A stretch of 64,000 nucleotides of DNA from Anaerolineales bacterium (GCA_020634155.1 JACKCI010000001.1:2046001-2110000); one strand, 5' to 3'; positions 24,951 through 34,612 are shown, counted from the first letter of the stretch. Notes: generated by a model not told the origin, from the letters alone. Made by a program: numbers and translations.

Positions 24951-25547
24951 CTAGAGGCTAATCAGACCGAGGCGGGCGGCACGGATGGCGGCCTCAGTGC
25001 GGCTCTGGGCATTGAGCTTGCCCATAATCGCCGTAACATGAAACTTGATGGTGTGTTCACTGATGCCAAGCTGCACCGCCATCGCTTTGTTAGACAAGCC
25101 CTCAGCCAGCAATTGCACCACTTCGCGCTCACGGGGGGTCAGGTCTTCGACAAGTTCGGCAGTTGATTCAAGCGTGGGGAGCAGACTATCGACAAATTGG
25201 GGGTCAATCACCAATAGACCTTGCGCTATCGTTTGCAGGGCAAGGGCCAGCGCTTCAGATTCAATCGTTAAGGGCAAAATACCCCGCGCCCCCGATGCCC
25301 AGACCAATTGAGCCGTGACCTCATCGGCGACCAAGGCCGCAATGGGGTAGCTGGTATCAAGGGCTGTATCCCAACCACCATCCCAGACCACCACATCTGG
25401 GGCGAATAGTTCAAACTGGTCGGGTTGGGTGGTATCTACTTGCCCCACGATATCACAGCCCGCTTGTCCTTCAAGCATGGCGACCAATCCCGCCCGCGCT
25501 AAGGGGTTATCGCCGACGACTAGAATCCGGAGTAGGCCCGCCACCAC
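24951..25547 (-). CDS. NarL/LuxR-family response regulator
   Basis: 198 residues. The C-terminal LuxR helix-turn-helix (about 133-198) is clear: LTPREREVVQLLAEGLSNKAMA (in parts), LGISEHTIKFHVTAIMGKL. The N-terminal receiver is partly eroded: it opens LVVGDNPLARAG, has a possible phosphoacceptor Asp56 in VVVWDGG, but lacks the expected Lys (ASGARGILPLT where 'A.GA.GYL.K' is usual). The start is GTG with AGGAG five bases upstream and lies 28 bases inside the exporter gene, so the pair is coupled. No histidine kinase is adjacent. Confidence 0.85.
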   Translation of the reverse strand: MVAGLLRILVVGDNPLARAGLVAMLEGQAGCDIVGQVDTTQPDQFELFAPDVVVWDGGWDTALDTSYPIAALVADEVTAQLVWASGARGILPLTIESEALALALQTIAQGLLVIDPQFVDSLLPTLESTAELVEDLTPREREVVQLLAEGLSNKAMAVQLGISEHTIKFHVTAIMGKLNAQSRTEAAIRAARLGLISL

Positions 25548-26149
25548 AGCACTCCTGCGAAGATAATCAGCACCACCAAGCCAACTTTAAGCATGACATT
25601 GACCATTTGGGTGCCCATCCGACGGGCTTGGTCAAAGACCATGACTTCAGTAAGTAGTACACCAATAAACGTCACATAGAATCCCACCATAAACCCGATA
25701 CCGTTTATGGGAGTCTCACGCCATAAATCAATCAGGATAGGGCCAGTCACCGTACCCCAAAACAGCCAAGGGCCGGGGCCGAAGAAATTAATCGCTGCTG
25801 TCTGACGGATACCCGACCAAACCGAAGGCTTTTCGACAGTAGCTTCCTCAGTAACCGACAGTTGAAATCCACCGGAGCGAATCTGCCGCCAGATACCCCA
25901 TGCGATAAAAAGGATGAAGGATCCACCCACAAAGCTCAAGGCACGCAGTAGACCATCGCTGGCTTGACCTAAAATCGCCAAAACGATGATGATAGCGGGT
26001 ACATCACTAAGAAATGGTGAAAATATCAACCAGCGGGCATAGGTAGCACGATGGCGGAGGGTCTGCACAAATAAAAAGGCTTGCAAAGGGCCGGGCAAAA
26101 TTCCCGCCGTGAAGCCGAGGCTAATCGCTTGAACAAGTGCGGCAATCAT
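25520..26149 (-). CDS. LysE/RhtB-family exporter
   Basis: 209 residues with about six hydrophobic segments and the LysE-type opening AISLGFTAGILPGPLQAF, where the conserved Gly-Pro-Gly-Pro-like motif is GILPGP. Members export amino acids such as lysine, threonine or homoserine. The conserved family loop between helices is PFLSDVPAIIIVLAIL. The substrate is not predictable. It is the first gene of a two-gene unit with the LuxR-type regulator, which starts inside its 3' end. Confidence 0.8.
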   Translation of the reverse strand: MIAALVQAISLGFTAGILPGPLQAFLFVQTLRHRATYARWLIFSPFLSDVPAIIIVLAILGQASDGLLRALSFVGGSFILFIAWGIWRQIRSGGFQLSVTEEATVEKPSVWSGIRQTAAINFFGPGPWLFWGTVTGPILIDLWRETPINGIGFMVGFYVTFIGVLLTEVMVFDQARRMGTQMVNVMLKVGLVVLIIFAGVLWWRAYSGF

Positions 26150-26355
26150 CGAATGGCTCCTAGAGTAGCACTATATTGTACCAGACCTAAGCCCTGTCTC
26201 ATATTGTCCTCATGCTGGCTTGCTAGGATTGTCACGTTTACCTATTTTCAAGCAAAACACAGCGTACTACTGTTGAATCGGGTAAGATAGTTTTGAAACT
26301 TTCGTTACCAATTGTCGTAATACCAGTTGAAACTGAATGAGGAGGATCAAACAAG

Positions 26356-27126
26356 GTGACAGAATCATTTATTCATGTCAAAGACTTGGTCAAGACTTAC
26401 GACACACCCGCTGGCCCATTGAACGTGCTTCGCGGCATCAACCTTGACATTCACAAGGGCGATTTCGCAACCCTTATCGGCCCATCCGGTAGTGGTAAAT
26501 CGACCTTTCTTAATATGTTGACAGGTGTCGATAAGCCATCGTCAGGTGAGATAGAAGTCGGAGGAGTGGGCATTACCCATGCCGCCCAGCGTAAACTCAC
26601 CAAGTGGCGGGCACGCAATATCGGCATTGTGTTCCAATTCTTCCAACTGCTACCAACCTTGACGGTTGTTGAGAATGTCATGGCCCCGATGGACTTTGCC
26701 AATGTATGGAAACCCAAGGAACGCCGCTCACGGGCGCTGGAACTCCTAGACCGCTTCGGGATTGCCGACCAAGCTGATAAAACTCCTGATATGCTTTCGG
26801 GTGGGCAACAACAACGGGTCGCCATCGCACGCGCTCTTGCCAACAACCCACCGCTGATTGTCGGTGACGAGCCAACGGGCAACCTTGACCGCATGAGCGC
26901 CACCAACGTGTTCAATTTCTTCTCGGAACTCGCCGAGCAGGGTACGACTATCATCATCGTTACCCATGACCGTGAAATTGTCCAAAACGTACCCAAGCTG
27001 TTCGAGTTGGTGGATGGCACTATCGGGCAAACCACACTGACTGCGGCAGCAGCCCGTCGTACCCAAGAACTCAAGACTTTACGTACCCGCTTCGCTACGG
27101 GTGAGTTCAAGAGTACCCGTCTCTAG
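26356..27126 (+). CDS. ABC transporter ATPase (MacB/LolD type), first of two
   Basis: 256 residues: Walker A GPSGSGKST, Q-loop region FQFFQLLPTLTVVENV, signature LSGGQQQRVAIARAL, Walker B LIVGDEPTGNLD, and the H-loop THDRE. This is the LolD/MacB/FtsE subfamily that works with FtsX-type permeases. The C-terminal 30 residues are a helical extension. The start is GTG with AGGAGG nine bases upstream. A 12-base imperfect palindrome (26324-26335) lies just before that site. It forms an operon with the permease and the second ATPase. Confidence 0.92.
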   Translation: MTESFIHVKDLVKTYDTPAGPLNVLRGINLDIHKGDFATLIGPSGSGKSTFLNMLTGVDKPSSGEIEVGGVGITHAAQRKLTKWRARNIGIVFQFFQLLPTLTVVENVMAPMDFANVWKPKERRSRALELLDRFGIADQADKTPDMLSGGQQQRVAIARALANNPPLIVGDEPTGNLDRMSATNVFNFFSELAEQGTTIIIVTHDREIVQNVPKLFELVDGTIGQTTLTAAAARRTQELKTLRTRFATGEFKSTRL

Positions 27127-27153
27127 TTTTTTGATCGGTTCCGGGGGGAAGCC

Positions 27154-29598
27154 ATGAAAACAAGAGTTAGAAAAATCTTCGGCGATATTCTGGCCCGCAG
27201 GGGCCGTACTGCCCTTGTCTCTATCAGTATCATGATCGGTGTTTTTGGTGTTTCGACACTGGTCGGTATGAGCGACTTAGTGGTTTCTCAACTCAGTAGT
27301 GACCTCGACAAAGACCACATCGCCATGACCCATGCCTATGTAGTGGCACCCGGTGGGCGTATTTCTGCTGAAGAAAATGAGACCTACTTGCAGACCCTGA
27401 GTGATTTACCGGGTGTTCTCCAAGTAGAGGGGCAAGCGGTCTATCTGGTGGATTGGAAAACCGATAGCGATGCGAAATTCACCAGTGGCAATATCATTGC
27501 CTACAGTGAGCCTTTTGGCGACGTTGATCTAGAGCCGATTGCCCGTGTGGTCGATGGGCGCTACCCTGTAGAAGGACAACATGAAGTCGCCGTTGAGCAG
27601 CGCTTTGCAGAGAAATATGATGTGGGCATTGGCGACAAACTGATATTCCGCCAAGCCACCGCATCAGATGATCCAGAGCAAACATGGGAAGTTGTCGGTG
27701 TTGTCTTCCATCCCTATTTCACCGTTTCCGTAGCACTAGAAAACAATGCCGAACCCGAAAACAATATCTACGCCACTTACGCTGACGCCCAAGCGATTGC
27801 AGGTTTTCCCGGCCTAAGCTCATTCTATGCTCGCTACACCGATGTCAAGACGGCAAAGGCTGACCTCAATCACTTCTTTGAAGTCATTTCAACAGAGACG
27901 CCCTATATCCCCGTCTTTAGCTTCATGGATGACCCTAACGATAGCTATATCTTGGGGGTTGTCAGTAGCTTTATCAATGTTCTCAATATCCTTGCGGCGA
28001 TTGCCATGCTGGTGTCCGGCTTTTTGGTCACCAATGTCATCAACACCATTGTGGTTGAGCAAAAGACGCAAATTGGGGTCATGAAGTCACTGGGTGCCAG
28101 TCGCTGGGATAGTGTCTATATCTATGCGGGAATGGCGCTCTTGTATGGTGCGGTTGGTACCATTGTCGGCGTGCTACTTTCTATCCCTGTCGCAGCATGG
28201 ATGGCCCAAGAATTGGCTCCACTTGCCCTCACCTATATCGAAGATTTCCGCATTTCTGCGCTTGGGATAGGGGTTGGGGTTGCCCTCGGCCTGCTCATTC
28301 CGGTGCTGGCGGCTCTGTTGCCTGTTTTCAATGGCACACGGGTCTCCATCTTGGATGCTATGACCGATTTGGGTATCGCCTCCAACTGGGGTCACTCCCG
28401 TTTATCACATTGGATTGGTGCGTGGCCGCTACCCATCAACATCCGGCAGGCCTTCAGCAACATCATTCAAAAACGTGGGCGCTTGGCCTTGACGGGCTTT
28501 ACCTTAATGCTGGCGGTGGCAGCGTTCATGGGTGTAACCGCCGTCTTTTCTACGCTCAATGACCAAATGAAAGGGCTGTATGACACCTTTGATTATGACA
28601 TCGAAGTCAGCCCCCAAGAGGCCCAAGATTTTGACACTGTACAAAGCCTCTTGGTCAACCAATACCCCGAAATTGAGGCCATCTATCCGGGCTATAGTGT
28701 ATCGGTGGGCATTGAGGGCTATGCCAGCGAGGAAGCCTTTACCAAAGGCTCCAACCAACTTAACGTCACGGGTATCGACCCCGCCAGCCCTGCGATTCAA
28801 TTTGACCTCGTTGAGGGAGATGGCTGGAAGAACGACCCCACCCGTGAAGGCACGATTATCACCAAGTCATTGGCAGACCGTATCGACAAAACGGTGGGGG
28901 ATACCGTTGTGATTACTGTTGGCGGGCAATCCTATGAGTACGAAATCATCGGGATTGACAGCTTCCCCTTTGACCAGATGTTTTTCAATTGGCAAGACCT
29001 CGCCAGCCGTGCGGGTTATGTTGATGCTAACGGCGAACCATTGGCAGGTGCTTTCCTTGTCAAAATGACGGGCGACCCCGACATTGAAGCCGTTGATGAT
29101 ACCATTGAAAGCATGAAGGAATTCTTGCTTACCCAAGGTATTCAGGCGAACTATACCAATCAGCCTAAAGCCGCTGAGGAAAATGCCGAGCAAATTGGTA
29201 TGTTTGGCATGATTTTCAATATGTCATCATTCGTGATGGCTGCTGTTGGTGCTATCGGTCTACTGGCGACTCTATCCATGTCTGTTTTTGAGCGCCAAAA
29301 GGAAATCGGCGTGATGCGCTCAATAGGGGCCGGTTCAGCGACTGTAACCACCCAGTTCTTGGTCGAGGGTATCTTGGTCGGGCTGATTGCATGGGTTGTT
29401 GCCCTACCCGTGAGTGTGGTCATCGGTCAGATATTGTCCGGTGCTTTGGACTTTGGCACGGGCTTCAGCTTTGAATACCCACCACAAATTGCCGTCATGG
29501 GCCTCATAGGTATTCTACTGGTTGCTACTCTAGCGAGTATTTGGCCTTCGCTCTCGGCGGCACGCAAGACTGTTTCAGACATTCTACGCTATCAATAA
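27154..29598 (+). CDS. FtsX/MacB-type ABC transporter permease
   Basis: 814 residues. An N-terminal membrane helix (about 20-42) is followed by a large extracellular domain (about 45-265). A three-helix FtsX module (about 270-390) contains EQKTQIGVMKSLGAS. A second helix (about 435-460) leads to a second extracellular domain (to about 685), and a final FtsX module has ERQKEIGVMRSIGAG and SLSAARKTVSDILRY. This duplicated arrangement is that of predicted mechanotransmission-type exporters rather than channels. It may extrude lipids, peptides or antibiotics. It sits between two ATPase genes in one transcript. Confidence 0.9.
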   Translation: MKTRVRKIFGDILARRGRTALVSISIMIGVFGVSTLVGMSDLVVSQLSSDLDKDHIAMTHAYVVAPGGRISAEENETYLQTLSDLPGVLQVEGQAVYLVDWKTDSDAKFTSGNIIAYSEPFGDVDLEPIARVVDGRYPVEGQHEVAVEQRFAEKYDVGIGDKLIFRQATASDDPEQTWEVVGVVFHPYFTVSVALENNAEPENNIYATYADAQAIAGFPGLSSFYARYTDVKTAKADLNHFFEVISTETPYIPVFSFMDDPNDSYILGVVSSFINVLNILAAIAMLVSGFLVTNVINTIVVEQKTQIGVMKSLGASRWDSVYIYAGMALLYGAVGTIVGVLLSIPVAAWMAQELAPLALTYIEDFRISALGIGVGVALGLLIPVLAALLPVFNGTRVSILDAMTDLGIASNWGHSRLSHWIGAWPLPINIRQAFSNIIQKRGRLALTGFTLMLAVAAFMGVTAVFSTLNDQMKGLYDTFDYDIEVSPQEAQDFDTVQSLLVNQYPEIEAIYPGYSVSVGIEGYASEEAFTKGSNQLNVTGIDPASPAIQFDLVEGDGWKNDPTREGTIITKSLADRIDKTVGDTVVITVGGQSYEYEIIGIDSFPFDQMFFNWQDLASRAGYVDANGEPLAGAFLVKMTGDPDIEAVDDTIESMKEFLLTQGIQANYTNQPKAAEENAEQIGMFGMIFNMSSFVMAAVGAIGLLATLSMSVFERQKEIGVMRSIGAGSATVTTQFLVEGILVGLIAWVVALPVSVVIGQILSGALDFGTGFSFEYPPQIAVMGLIGILLVATLASIWPSLSAARKTVSDILRYQ

Positions 29599-29611
29599 GG
29601 AGGAGTATGGC

Positions 29612-30328
29612 ATGAGTGAAAATAAGTCGCTCATTACCTTGGAAAGTGTTGAGAAGATTTACAAGACCAAAGCTGGCCCGCTCAAGGTATTGAAGGGTGT
29701 CAACTTTCGGGTCAATGAAGGTGAGTTTGTAGCGATTGTGGGGCCATCGGGGAGTGGCAAGAGTACCCTGATTAACATGATTACAGGTATTGACCGCCCA
29801 ACCTCTGGTGAGGTCTATGTGGCGGGGCAACGCCTCACCCACCTCAATGAGAACCAAGTCGCCAAATGGCGGGGGCGCAACGTAGGGGTTGTGTTCCAGT
29901 TCTTCCAATTGCTACCAACCATCACCGTTTTGGAAAACGTGATGCTGCCGATGCACTACGTTGGCACCTACAAGGGCAACCGTCGGGAACGAGCCATGGA
30001 ACTGCTCGAACTGGTCGATATTCCGGATGTGGCGGATAAATACCCCAGCCAAATTTCGGGTGGTCAGCAGCAACGCGCCGCCATTGCGCGGGCGCTCTCC
30101 AATGACCCCAAGGTGATTGTCGGCGACGAGCCAACGGGTAACCTTGATACAGTGTCAGCAGGTCTGATTTTCGCGTTGTTCGAGGAGTTGGTATCACAGG
30201 GTAAGACCATTGTGATGGTGACGCATGACCGTGATCTTGCTGGGCAGGTGCCGCGTGTTGAGGAAGTGCGCGACGGTCAACTCATGAGCGAAACAGAAAT
30301 CGATCAGCGCCTAGTTGCAGGCCGATAG
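29612..30328 (+). CDS. ABC transporter ATPase (MacB/LolD type), second of two
   Basis: 238 residues with Walker A GPSGSGKST, FQFFQLLPTITVLENVMLP, signature ISGGQQQRAAIARAL (Ile instead of Leu at the first position), Walker B VIVGDEPTGNLD and THDRD. It is closely similar to the ATPase encoded before the permease, so the two probably arose by duplication. They may form a heterodimer on the permease or act in separate complexes. AAGGAGG precedes the ATG. Confidence 0.92.
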   Translation: MSENKSLITLESVEKIYKTKAGPLKVLKGVNFRVNEGEFVAIVGPSGSGKSTLINMITGIDRPTSGEVYVAGQRLTHLNENQVAKWRGRNVGVVFQFFQLLPTITVLENVMLPMHYVGTYKGNRRERAMELLELVDIPDVADKYPSQISGGQQQRAAIARALSNDPKVIVGDEPTGNLDTVSAGLIFALFEELVSQGKTIVMVTHDRDLAGQVPRVEEVRDGQLMSETEIDQRLVAGR

Positions 30329-30355
30329 TCACTATTCGGTTGCGGAATCCCGCAC

Positions 30356-30361
30356 TATAAT
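30356..30361 (+). promoter_or_regulatory. Likely -10 element for the STAS gene
   Basis: A perfect TATAAT lies 38 bases before the STAS start. The -35 region at 17 bases upstream is weak (TATTCG), so an independent promoter is probable but not certain. Confidence 0.45.
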
Positions 30362-30399
30362 ACAGAATAGACACTATTGGTGCGTCAGGAGAGATAACG

Positions 30400-30732
30400 A
30401 TGAAAATCACGTCCCAAGAAGAACAGGGCATCAGTATTTTTATCCTTGATGGTCGGGTGGACAGCGAAGGGGCCGTTGATCTGGATTTGGCTCTGCAAGC
30501 TGCCACTGCTGAGGATAAAAGTAAGCTTATCCTTGATATGGCGAATGTCCGGTACTTGAACAGTGCTGGCCTGCGAACCTTAGCCGATATTTTGACCCAA
30601 TGCCGTGACAGTGGTGGTGATCTAAAACTTGCCGCCTTAAATCCCAAGGTACAACGAGTCTTCCAAATTATCGGCTTCGATAAATTCTTCAATATCTATC
30701 CATCTATCGCCGACGCGAAGAAGGATTTCTAG
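30400..30732 (+). CDS. STAS-domain anti-sigma-factor antagonist
   Basis: 110 residues, a single STAS domain: ISIFILDGRVDSEGA, LILDMANVRYLNSAGLRTL with the conserved Ser55 that is phosphorylated in SpoIIAA/RsbV proteins, and VQRVFQIIGFDKFF. Such proteins release sigma factors by binding an anti-sigma kinase, or act as adaptors elsewhere. No RsbW-like kinase or sigma factor is nearby. The ATG has CAGGAGAG nine bases upstream and a terminator follows. Confidence 0.9.
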   Translation: MKITSQEEQGISIFILDGRVDSEGAVDLDLALQAATAEDKSKLILDMANVRYLNSAGLRTLADILTQCRDSGGDLKLAALNPKVQRVFQIIGFDKFFNIYPSIADAKKDF

Positions 30733-30736
30733 GGGA

Positions 30737-30767
30737 AAAGCCCCTACTCAAGTCGGGTAGGGGCTTT
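30737..30767. terminator. Bidirectional terminator between the STAS gene and livM
   Basis: A perfect 11-bp stem: AAAGCCCCTAC at 30737-30747 pairs with GTAGGGGCTTT at 30757-30767, with a 9-base loop. It is shared by the convergent STAS and livM genes. Confidence 0.75.
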
Positions 30768-30776
30768 ACATTAGGA

Positions 30777-32354
30777 CTACCGTTTGGCAATCCACGTATT
30801 CACAAGGGGATAGCGTCTAAGGGCCGTAATCCAGCGATAGATGTAGATTCCCACCCCTACATTAACCACCGTAATCATGAACCCAACCATAACCGAAAAC
30901 AGCGCGTCATCTTCAAAGAGCAGTCGTGGCACGAGGAATCCTAGCCCGATTCCAATCAGATAAATTGCTTTGGGCCACCGAATAAGCCACAAGACCACAC
31001 GAACAGGAATAGAAATCAGAATGAGGAATAAGGCCCACGATACGCCAACCTGCCAATCCCATGTCAGCAGGCCAGTCCCGACTGCTACAATGAAGGTGAT
31101 GGCATTCATTAGCGCCACCGGATAGCGACGCGCCCATTCTATCAGGGTCATTGGTGCAGGTTGTTGAGCCAGCGCCAGTGCAACTTCACTTGGCTCGCCT
31201 GTAAAGGGGGTAGCCCATGTCGCCAGTTGAGGATTTTGGCGCACGACTGGGTTATAGATATAGATACGCAGCCAACGTCGCACCCGTAGCCAAGTGTTAT
31301 TGGTGGCACCCACCACGCCATAGGGAATTGCCAGCACAAAAATGATGAAGGCTGCACCCAAGGCCAAACCCCAATAGCTCTCAGTATTCAAGAGGGTACG
31401 ATAGCGATAAATCATAAAATTGAGGTCAACTTGAAGTTCCGGCTTGCGGAGATATTGCTCACTAATGCGGATTAGTCCCGCGCCAAGAGCCGGACCGGGA
31501 ATCGTACCAAGCCCACCAATCAACGACATGATTAAGGGATTAATTGTGCGCTCAGTTCCTAAGACCGAGGTCTCCGCGCCTGCACGGTCAATGGCATGTA
31601 AGATACCGGCAAGGGTTGCCAATGCGCCAGAAACCATAATAGCCAATGTCTTATAGAGGAAGACGTTAAAGCCAAGAGTTCGCGCACGGGTTTCATTATC
31701 GCGGATAGCAACCAGTACCTTACCCGATGGTGAATTCATCAGGCGGCGTACCAGTATAAATGTTATTACGACACAGGCCAGTGCAAAATTGTAAAACTGG
31801 AGTCGATTCTTGACCGGGTTAATCCAGTCGGGCACTGTCCAACGAATACCATCTTCACCACCTGTCAGGTGTTTGAACATGGTTAGACGTGCCATTAAGA
31901 AAAAAATCTCAGCGAAGGCGAGGGTGAACATGGCAAAATACACCCCTTTAATCCGAAAGGCTGCAATTGACCAAATCAAGCTGATTAGGGTGCCTGTTAA
32001 TAGGGCAACCATAAGCGCTGATACAAATGAAACTTTGAATTGCCCTACTAAAATAGCCATCACATAAACACCCGCCCCAAAAAAGGCGGCATGCCCAAAG
32101 GAGATGAGGCCTGTAAACCCTAGCATCAAGTTATAGCTCATCGCCAGAATCGCCAAGATGAAGGTATCAATCATCACACTTTGCCAGAACGAGGATTCCC
32201 CAACCGCACGGCGGGCGGGGTCTGCCTCGCTATTGGTCCACTCTGCGACCAAGTGAGGAAAGCGCCAAAGAAACAGCAGCACCAGAAAATAGAGCCAATT
32301 GTCGAAAATCGTTTGTACAAGAGGGTGACGCCGCCGAAGCCGGTTGTCAATCAT
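30777..32354 (-). CDS. livM: Branched-chain amino acid-type ABC permease LivM, extended
   Basis: 525 residues. The LivM core (about 60-390) has AMSYNLMLGFTGLISFGHAAFFGAG (in parts), the EAA-type loop SPSGKVLVAIRDNETRARTLG (in parts) and GGLGTIPGPALGAG. A C-terminal extension of about 130 residues adds four or so further hydrophobic helices (from about 425: LMNAITFIVAVGTGLL, ALFLILISIPVRVVLW) that standard LivM (about 300-420 residues) lacks. With LivH it forms the membrane channel of a high-affinity importer for branched-chain amino acids or related amides, short acids or aromatics. Confidence 0.88.
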   Translation of the reverse strand: MIDNRLRRRHPLVQTIFDNWLYFLVLLFLWRFPHLVAEWTNSEADPARRAVGESSFWQSVMIDTFILAILAMSYNLMLGFTGLISFGHAAFFGAGVYVMAILVGQFKVSFVSALMVALLTGTLISLIWSIAAFRIKGVYFAMFTLAFAEIFFLMARLTMFKHLTGGEDGIRWTVPDWINPVKNRLQFYNFALACVVITFILVRRLMNSPSGKVLVAIRDNETRARTLGFNVFLYKTLAIMVSGALATLAGILHAIDRAGAETSVLGTERTINPLIMSLIGGLGTIPGPALGAGLIRISEQYLRKPELQVDLNFMIYRYRTLLNTESYWGLALGAAFIIFVLAIPYGVVGATNNTWLRVRRWLRIYIYNPVVRQNPQLATWATPFTGEPSEVALALAQQPAPMTLIEWARRYPVALMNAITFIVAVGTGLLTWDWQVGVSWALFLILISIPVRVVLWLIRWPKAIYLIGIGLGFLVPRLLFEDDALFSVMVGFMITVVNVGVGIYIYRWITALRRYPLVNTWIAKR

Positions 32355-32357
32355 CGG

Positions 32358-33908
32358 TTAATGCTCCTTACCAAACAGACCCGAAGGCTTGACGTATAAA
32401 ACCAAACACAACAACAGCAACACCACAATGGGAGCCGGGGCATCCGTGTTAAACTGACGACGTGAGAAATAAGCTGCCACAGAACGGGTGATACCAATGA
32501 CAATCGCTGTCAACGATGTACCCGCGTAGCTTCCCAACCCGCCGATAATCACCACTGCAATTGCTTGCAGGAGAAATAAGTCTCCCATGGTGGTATCGAT
32601 ATTGAGAAAGCCCGCTGAGATAATGCCACCCATGGCTGCAATCGCGGCCCCAAGTGCAAACACGCCCGTGAACACCAGTCGCACATTCACCCCAAGCGCT
32701 TCGACCATTTCGCTATCTTGCACGCCAGCGCGAATGATAATGCCGATACGAGTCCGCATCAGCAGCAACTGCACCCCAATCATCATCAATAGGCCCATGA
32801 TAATCATGAAAATCCAGTAGTTGAGGATAGTGGTCTCAAAGTCAGCCGGAAAGAGGTCACGTAGATAGGCAGGCGGGAAGGTGCCTTGTAGAAATTCTGG
32901 CAAATATCCGCCCAGAGTCCCTTTAGGGTCGATATCGTAACGATATTCAATGCCTTCACGAATAACCAGCGCCAGCCCGAAAGTCAGCACAATTTGGAAG
33001 AAAGGACGCACGTAGGTGGGGCGAATAAAGACGATTTCCATAACAATACCCGCGATGGAACCTGCCAGAATAGCAGCAATTGCGGCTACTCCAAAGCGCA
33101 GCATAAGCACCTCGGTGTTGTTTAGCACCAAGGCGACCAAAACTGTGACTACCACACCGAAAGCCAAGGGAAGCCACTCTTTGTTGAGGTCAAATTGTTT
33201 AAATTGCGGGTCATAATCTACATGGTCGCTGGGTGATGCTTCCTCATTGAATAGCAAAGCCATCCCCCGTCGGAAGCGGATACCCCCTTCATTAGAGAGC
33301 CAGCGCAGGCCAAACAGAATGTTGTTGCGGCTAACGCTCAACAGCGCAATCAGCACCACCACTACCGCAAAAATAACTCGCACAACATCGGACTCGCCTG
33401 AAAAATCTTTAGCCCAAACCGATCCCACCACAAAACCGAGTGGCACGCCAGTCAGGGCAACCACCTGTATCTTACCAAACAGACTTGAATGCTCGATTTC
33501 AACTGTTTTCATTACACGCGGGAGGATAAGGCGTGCGGTAAGTTCCCACAAAATGAGTACCAAAATCGGCCCAATGACCATGACATGCAGTGTCAGCAAA
33601 AAGGCGTTGGTCTTGTCAGAGGCAGACATACGGCTGAGAACATCAAAACCAACATAAGCCCCCACCATCAAGAGTGAGCCTTGGGCAAAGTTCAGCACAT
33701 CCATTAGCCCGAAGACGATACTCAGACCTGCTGCGACCATGAAAATCAACATGCCTTGATAAAGGCCACCCGCCACCACTTGGCTAAAAAGCTTTATGTT
33801 GCCTTGGGAGTCCAACAGCACCGCTATCATCAACAAGATGGTGAAGCCAACTGCAATGCCACCCCATAGAGTCTGTGAACTAATCTTTTTTAGGTTGAGT
33901 GCGTTCAT
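32358..33908 (-). CDS. livH: Branched-chain amino acid-type ABC permease LivH, with large insertion
   Basis: 516 residues. Residues 40-90 (GGLYQGMLIFMVAAGLSIVFGLMD, in parts; LNFAQGSLLMVGAYVG) and 270-516 (AGIVMEIVFIRPTYVR, RAGVQDSEMVEALGVN, GGLGSYAGTS) are the standard LivH sequence. Between them about 175 residues are inserted, with three more hydrophobic helices and a charged loop (EEASPSDHVDYDPQFKQFD). The usual protein is about 290 residues. The stop of livF overlaps its start by four bases. The order is livK-livG-livF-livH-livM in the direction of transcription. Confidence 0.88.
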   Translation of the reverse strand: MNALNLKKISSQTLWGGIAVGFTILLMIAVLLDSQGNIKLFSQVVAGGLYQGMLIFMVAAGLSIVFGLMDVLNFAQGSLLMVGAYVGFDVLSRMSASDKTNAFLLTLHVMVIGPILVLILWELTARLILPRVMKTVEIEHSSLFGKIQVVALTGVPLGFVVGSVWAKDFSGESDVVRVIFAVVVVLIALLSVSRNNILFGLRWLSNEGGIRFRRGMALLFNEEASPSDHVDYDPQFKQFDLNKEWLPLAFGVVVTVLVALVLNNTEVLMLRFGVAAIAAILAGSIAGIVMEIVFIRPTYVRPFFQIVLTFGLALVIREGIEYRYDIDPKGTLGGYLPEFLQGTFPPAYLRDLFPADFETTILNYWIFMIIMGLLMMIGVQLLLMRTRIGIIIRAGVQDSEMVEALGVNVRLVFTGVFALGAAIAAMGGIISAGFLNIDTTMGDLFLLQAIAVVIIGGLGSYAGTSLTAIVIGITRSVAAYFSRRQFNTDAPAPIVVLLLLCLVLYVKPSGLFGKEH

Positions 33909-34612
33909 GCTGCCCCCAAGTATCGGTTAATAAGTTCGGTGTTTCCAACTAATTCTGACATGCGTCCCGCCAAAACAGACTTGCCTTCCTCAATAATCAC
34001 AAACTGGTCAGCAAGCTGGCTTGCCATGCGGAAATTTTGCTCAACCAACAGCACGGTTGTGTGGACGCTCAGTTGGCGAATGGCCTCCATCATCTGCTCA
34101 ATAATCACCGGGGCCAGCCCTTCGCTCGGTTCGTCAATCAGCAACAACTGATTTTCAGGCACAAGGGCACGAGCCACCGAGAGCATCTGCTGTTGCCCAC
34201 CTGATAGCTGATTACCACCCAAATGTCCAAGCCGCTCAAGGTCAGGAAAGAGGGAATAGATAAATTCACGGCGTTTCGCCAAATCGCCCGGTTTGCGCTC
34301 GGCAATCCTTAGATTTTCCTCAACTGTTAGGTCGCGGAAAATGGCACGGTGTTCGGGTACATAGCCAATCCCTAGTTGAGCCACCTTATAGGGTCGCATC
34401 CCGCGTATTTCACGGCCTTGAAACTGCACATGCCCGCTCCGGACATTCGCCAGTCCCAAGATACTCCGTAGGGTGGTCGTTTTGCCCGCGCCGTTGCGTC
34501 CTAACAAGACCGTTATCCCGCCTTGCTGGACGGTGACACTGACGCCTTCAAGGATATGAAATTGCCCGATAAAAGTATGAATATCATTTACTTCGAGAAT
34601 GAGTTCACTCAT
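33905..34612 (-). CDS. livF: Branched-chain amino acid-type ABC ATPase LivF
   Basis: 235 residues: Walker A GRNGAGKTT, LGIGYVPEHRAIFRDLTVEENL (in parts), signature LSGGQQQML, Walker B LLLIDEPSEGLAP. The PEHRAIF and EPSEGLAP patterns are characteristic of LivF. It overlaps the start of livH by four bases and follows livG after three bases. It energises the importer together with LivG. Confidence 0.93.
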   Translation of the reverse strand: MSELILEVNDIHTFIGQFHILEGVSVTVQQGGITVLLGRNGAGKTTTLRSILGLANVRSGHVQFQGREIRGMRPYKVAQLGIGYVPEHRAIFRDLTVEENLRIAERKPGDLAKRREFIYSLFPDLERLGHLGGNQLSGGQQQMLSVARALVPENQLLLIDEPSEGLAPVIIEQMMEAIRQLSVHTTVLLVEQNFRMASQLADQFVIIEEGKSVLAGRMSELVGNTELINRYLGAA

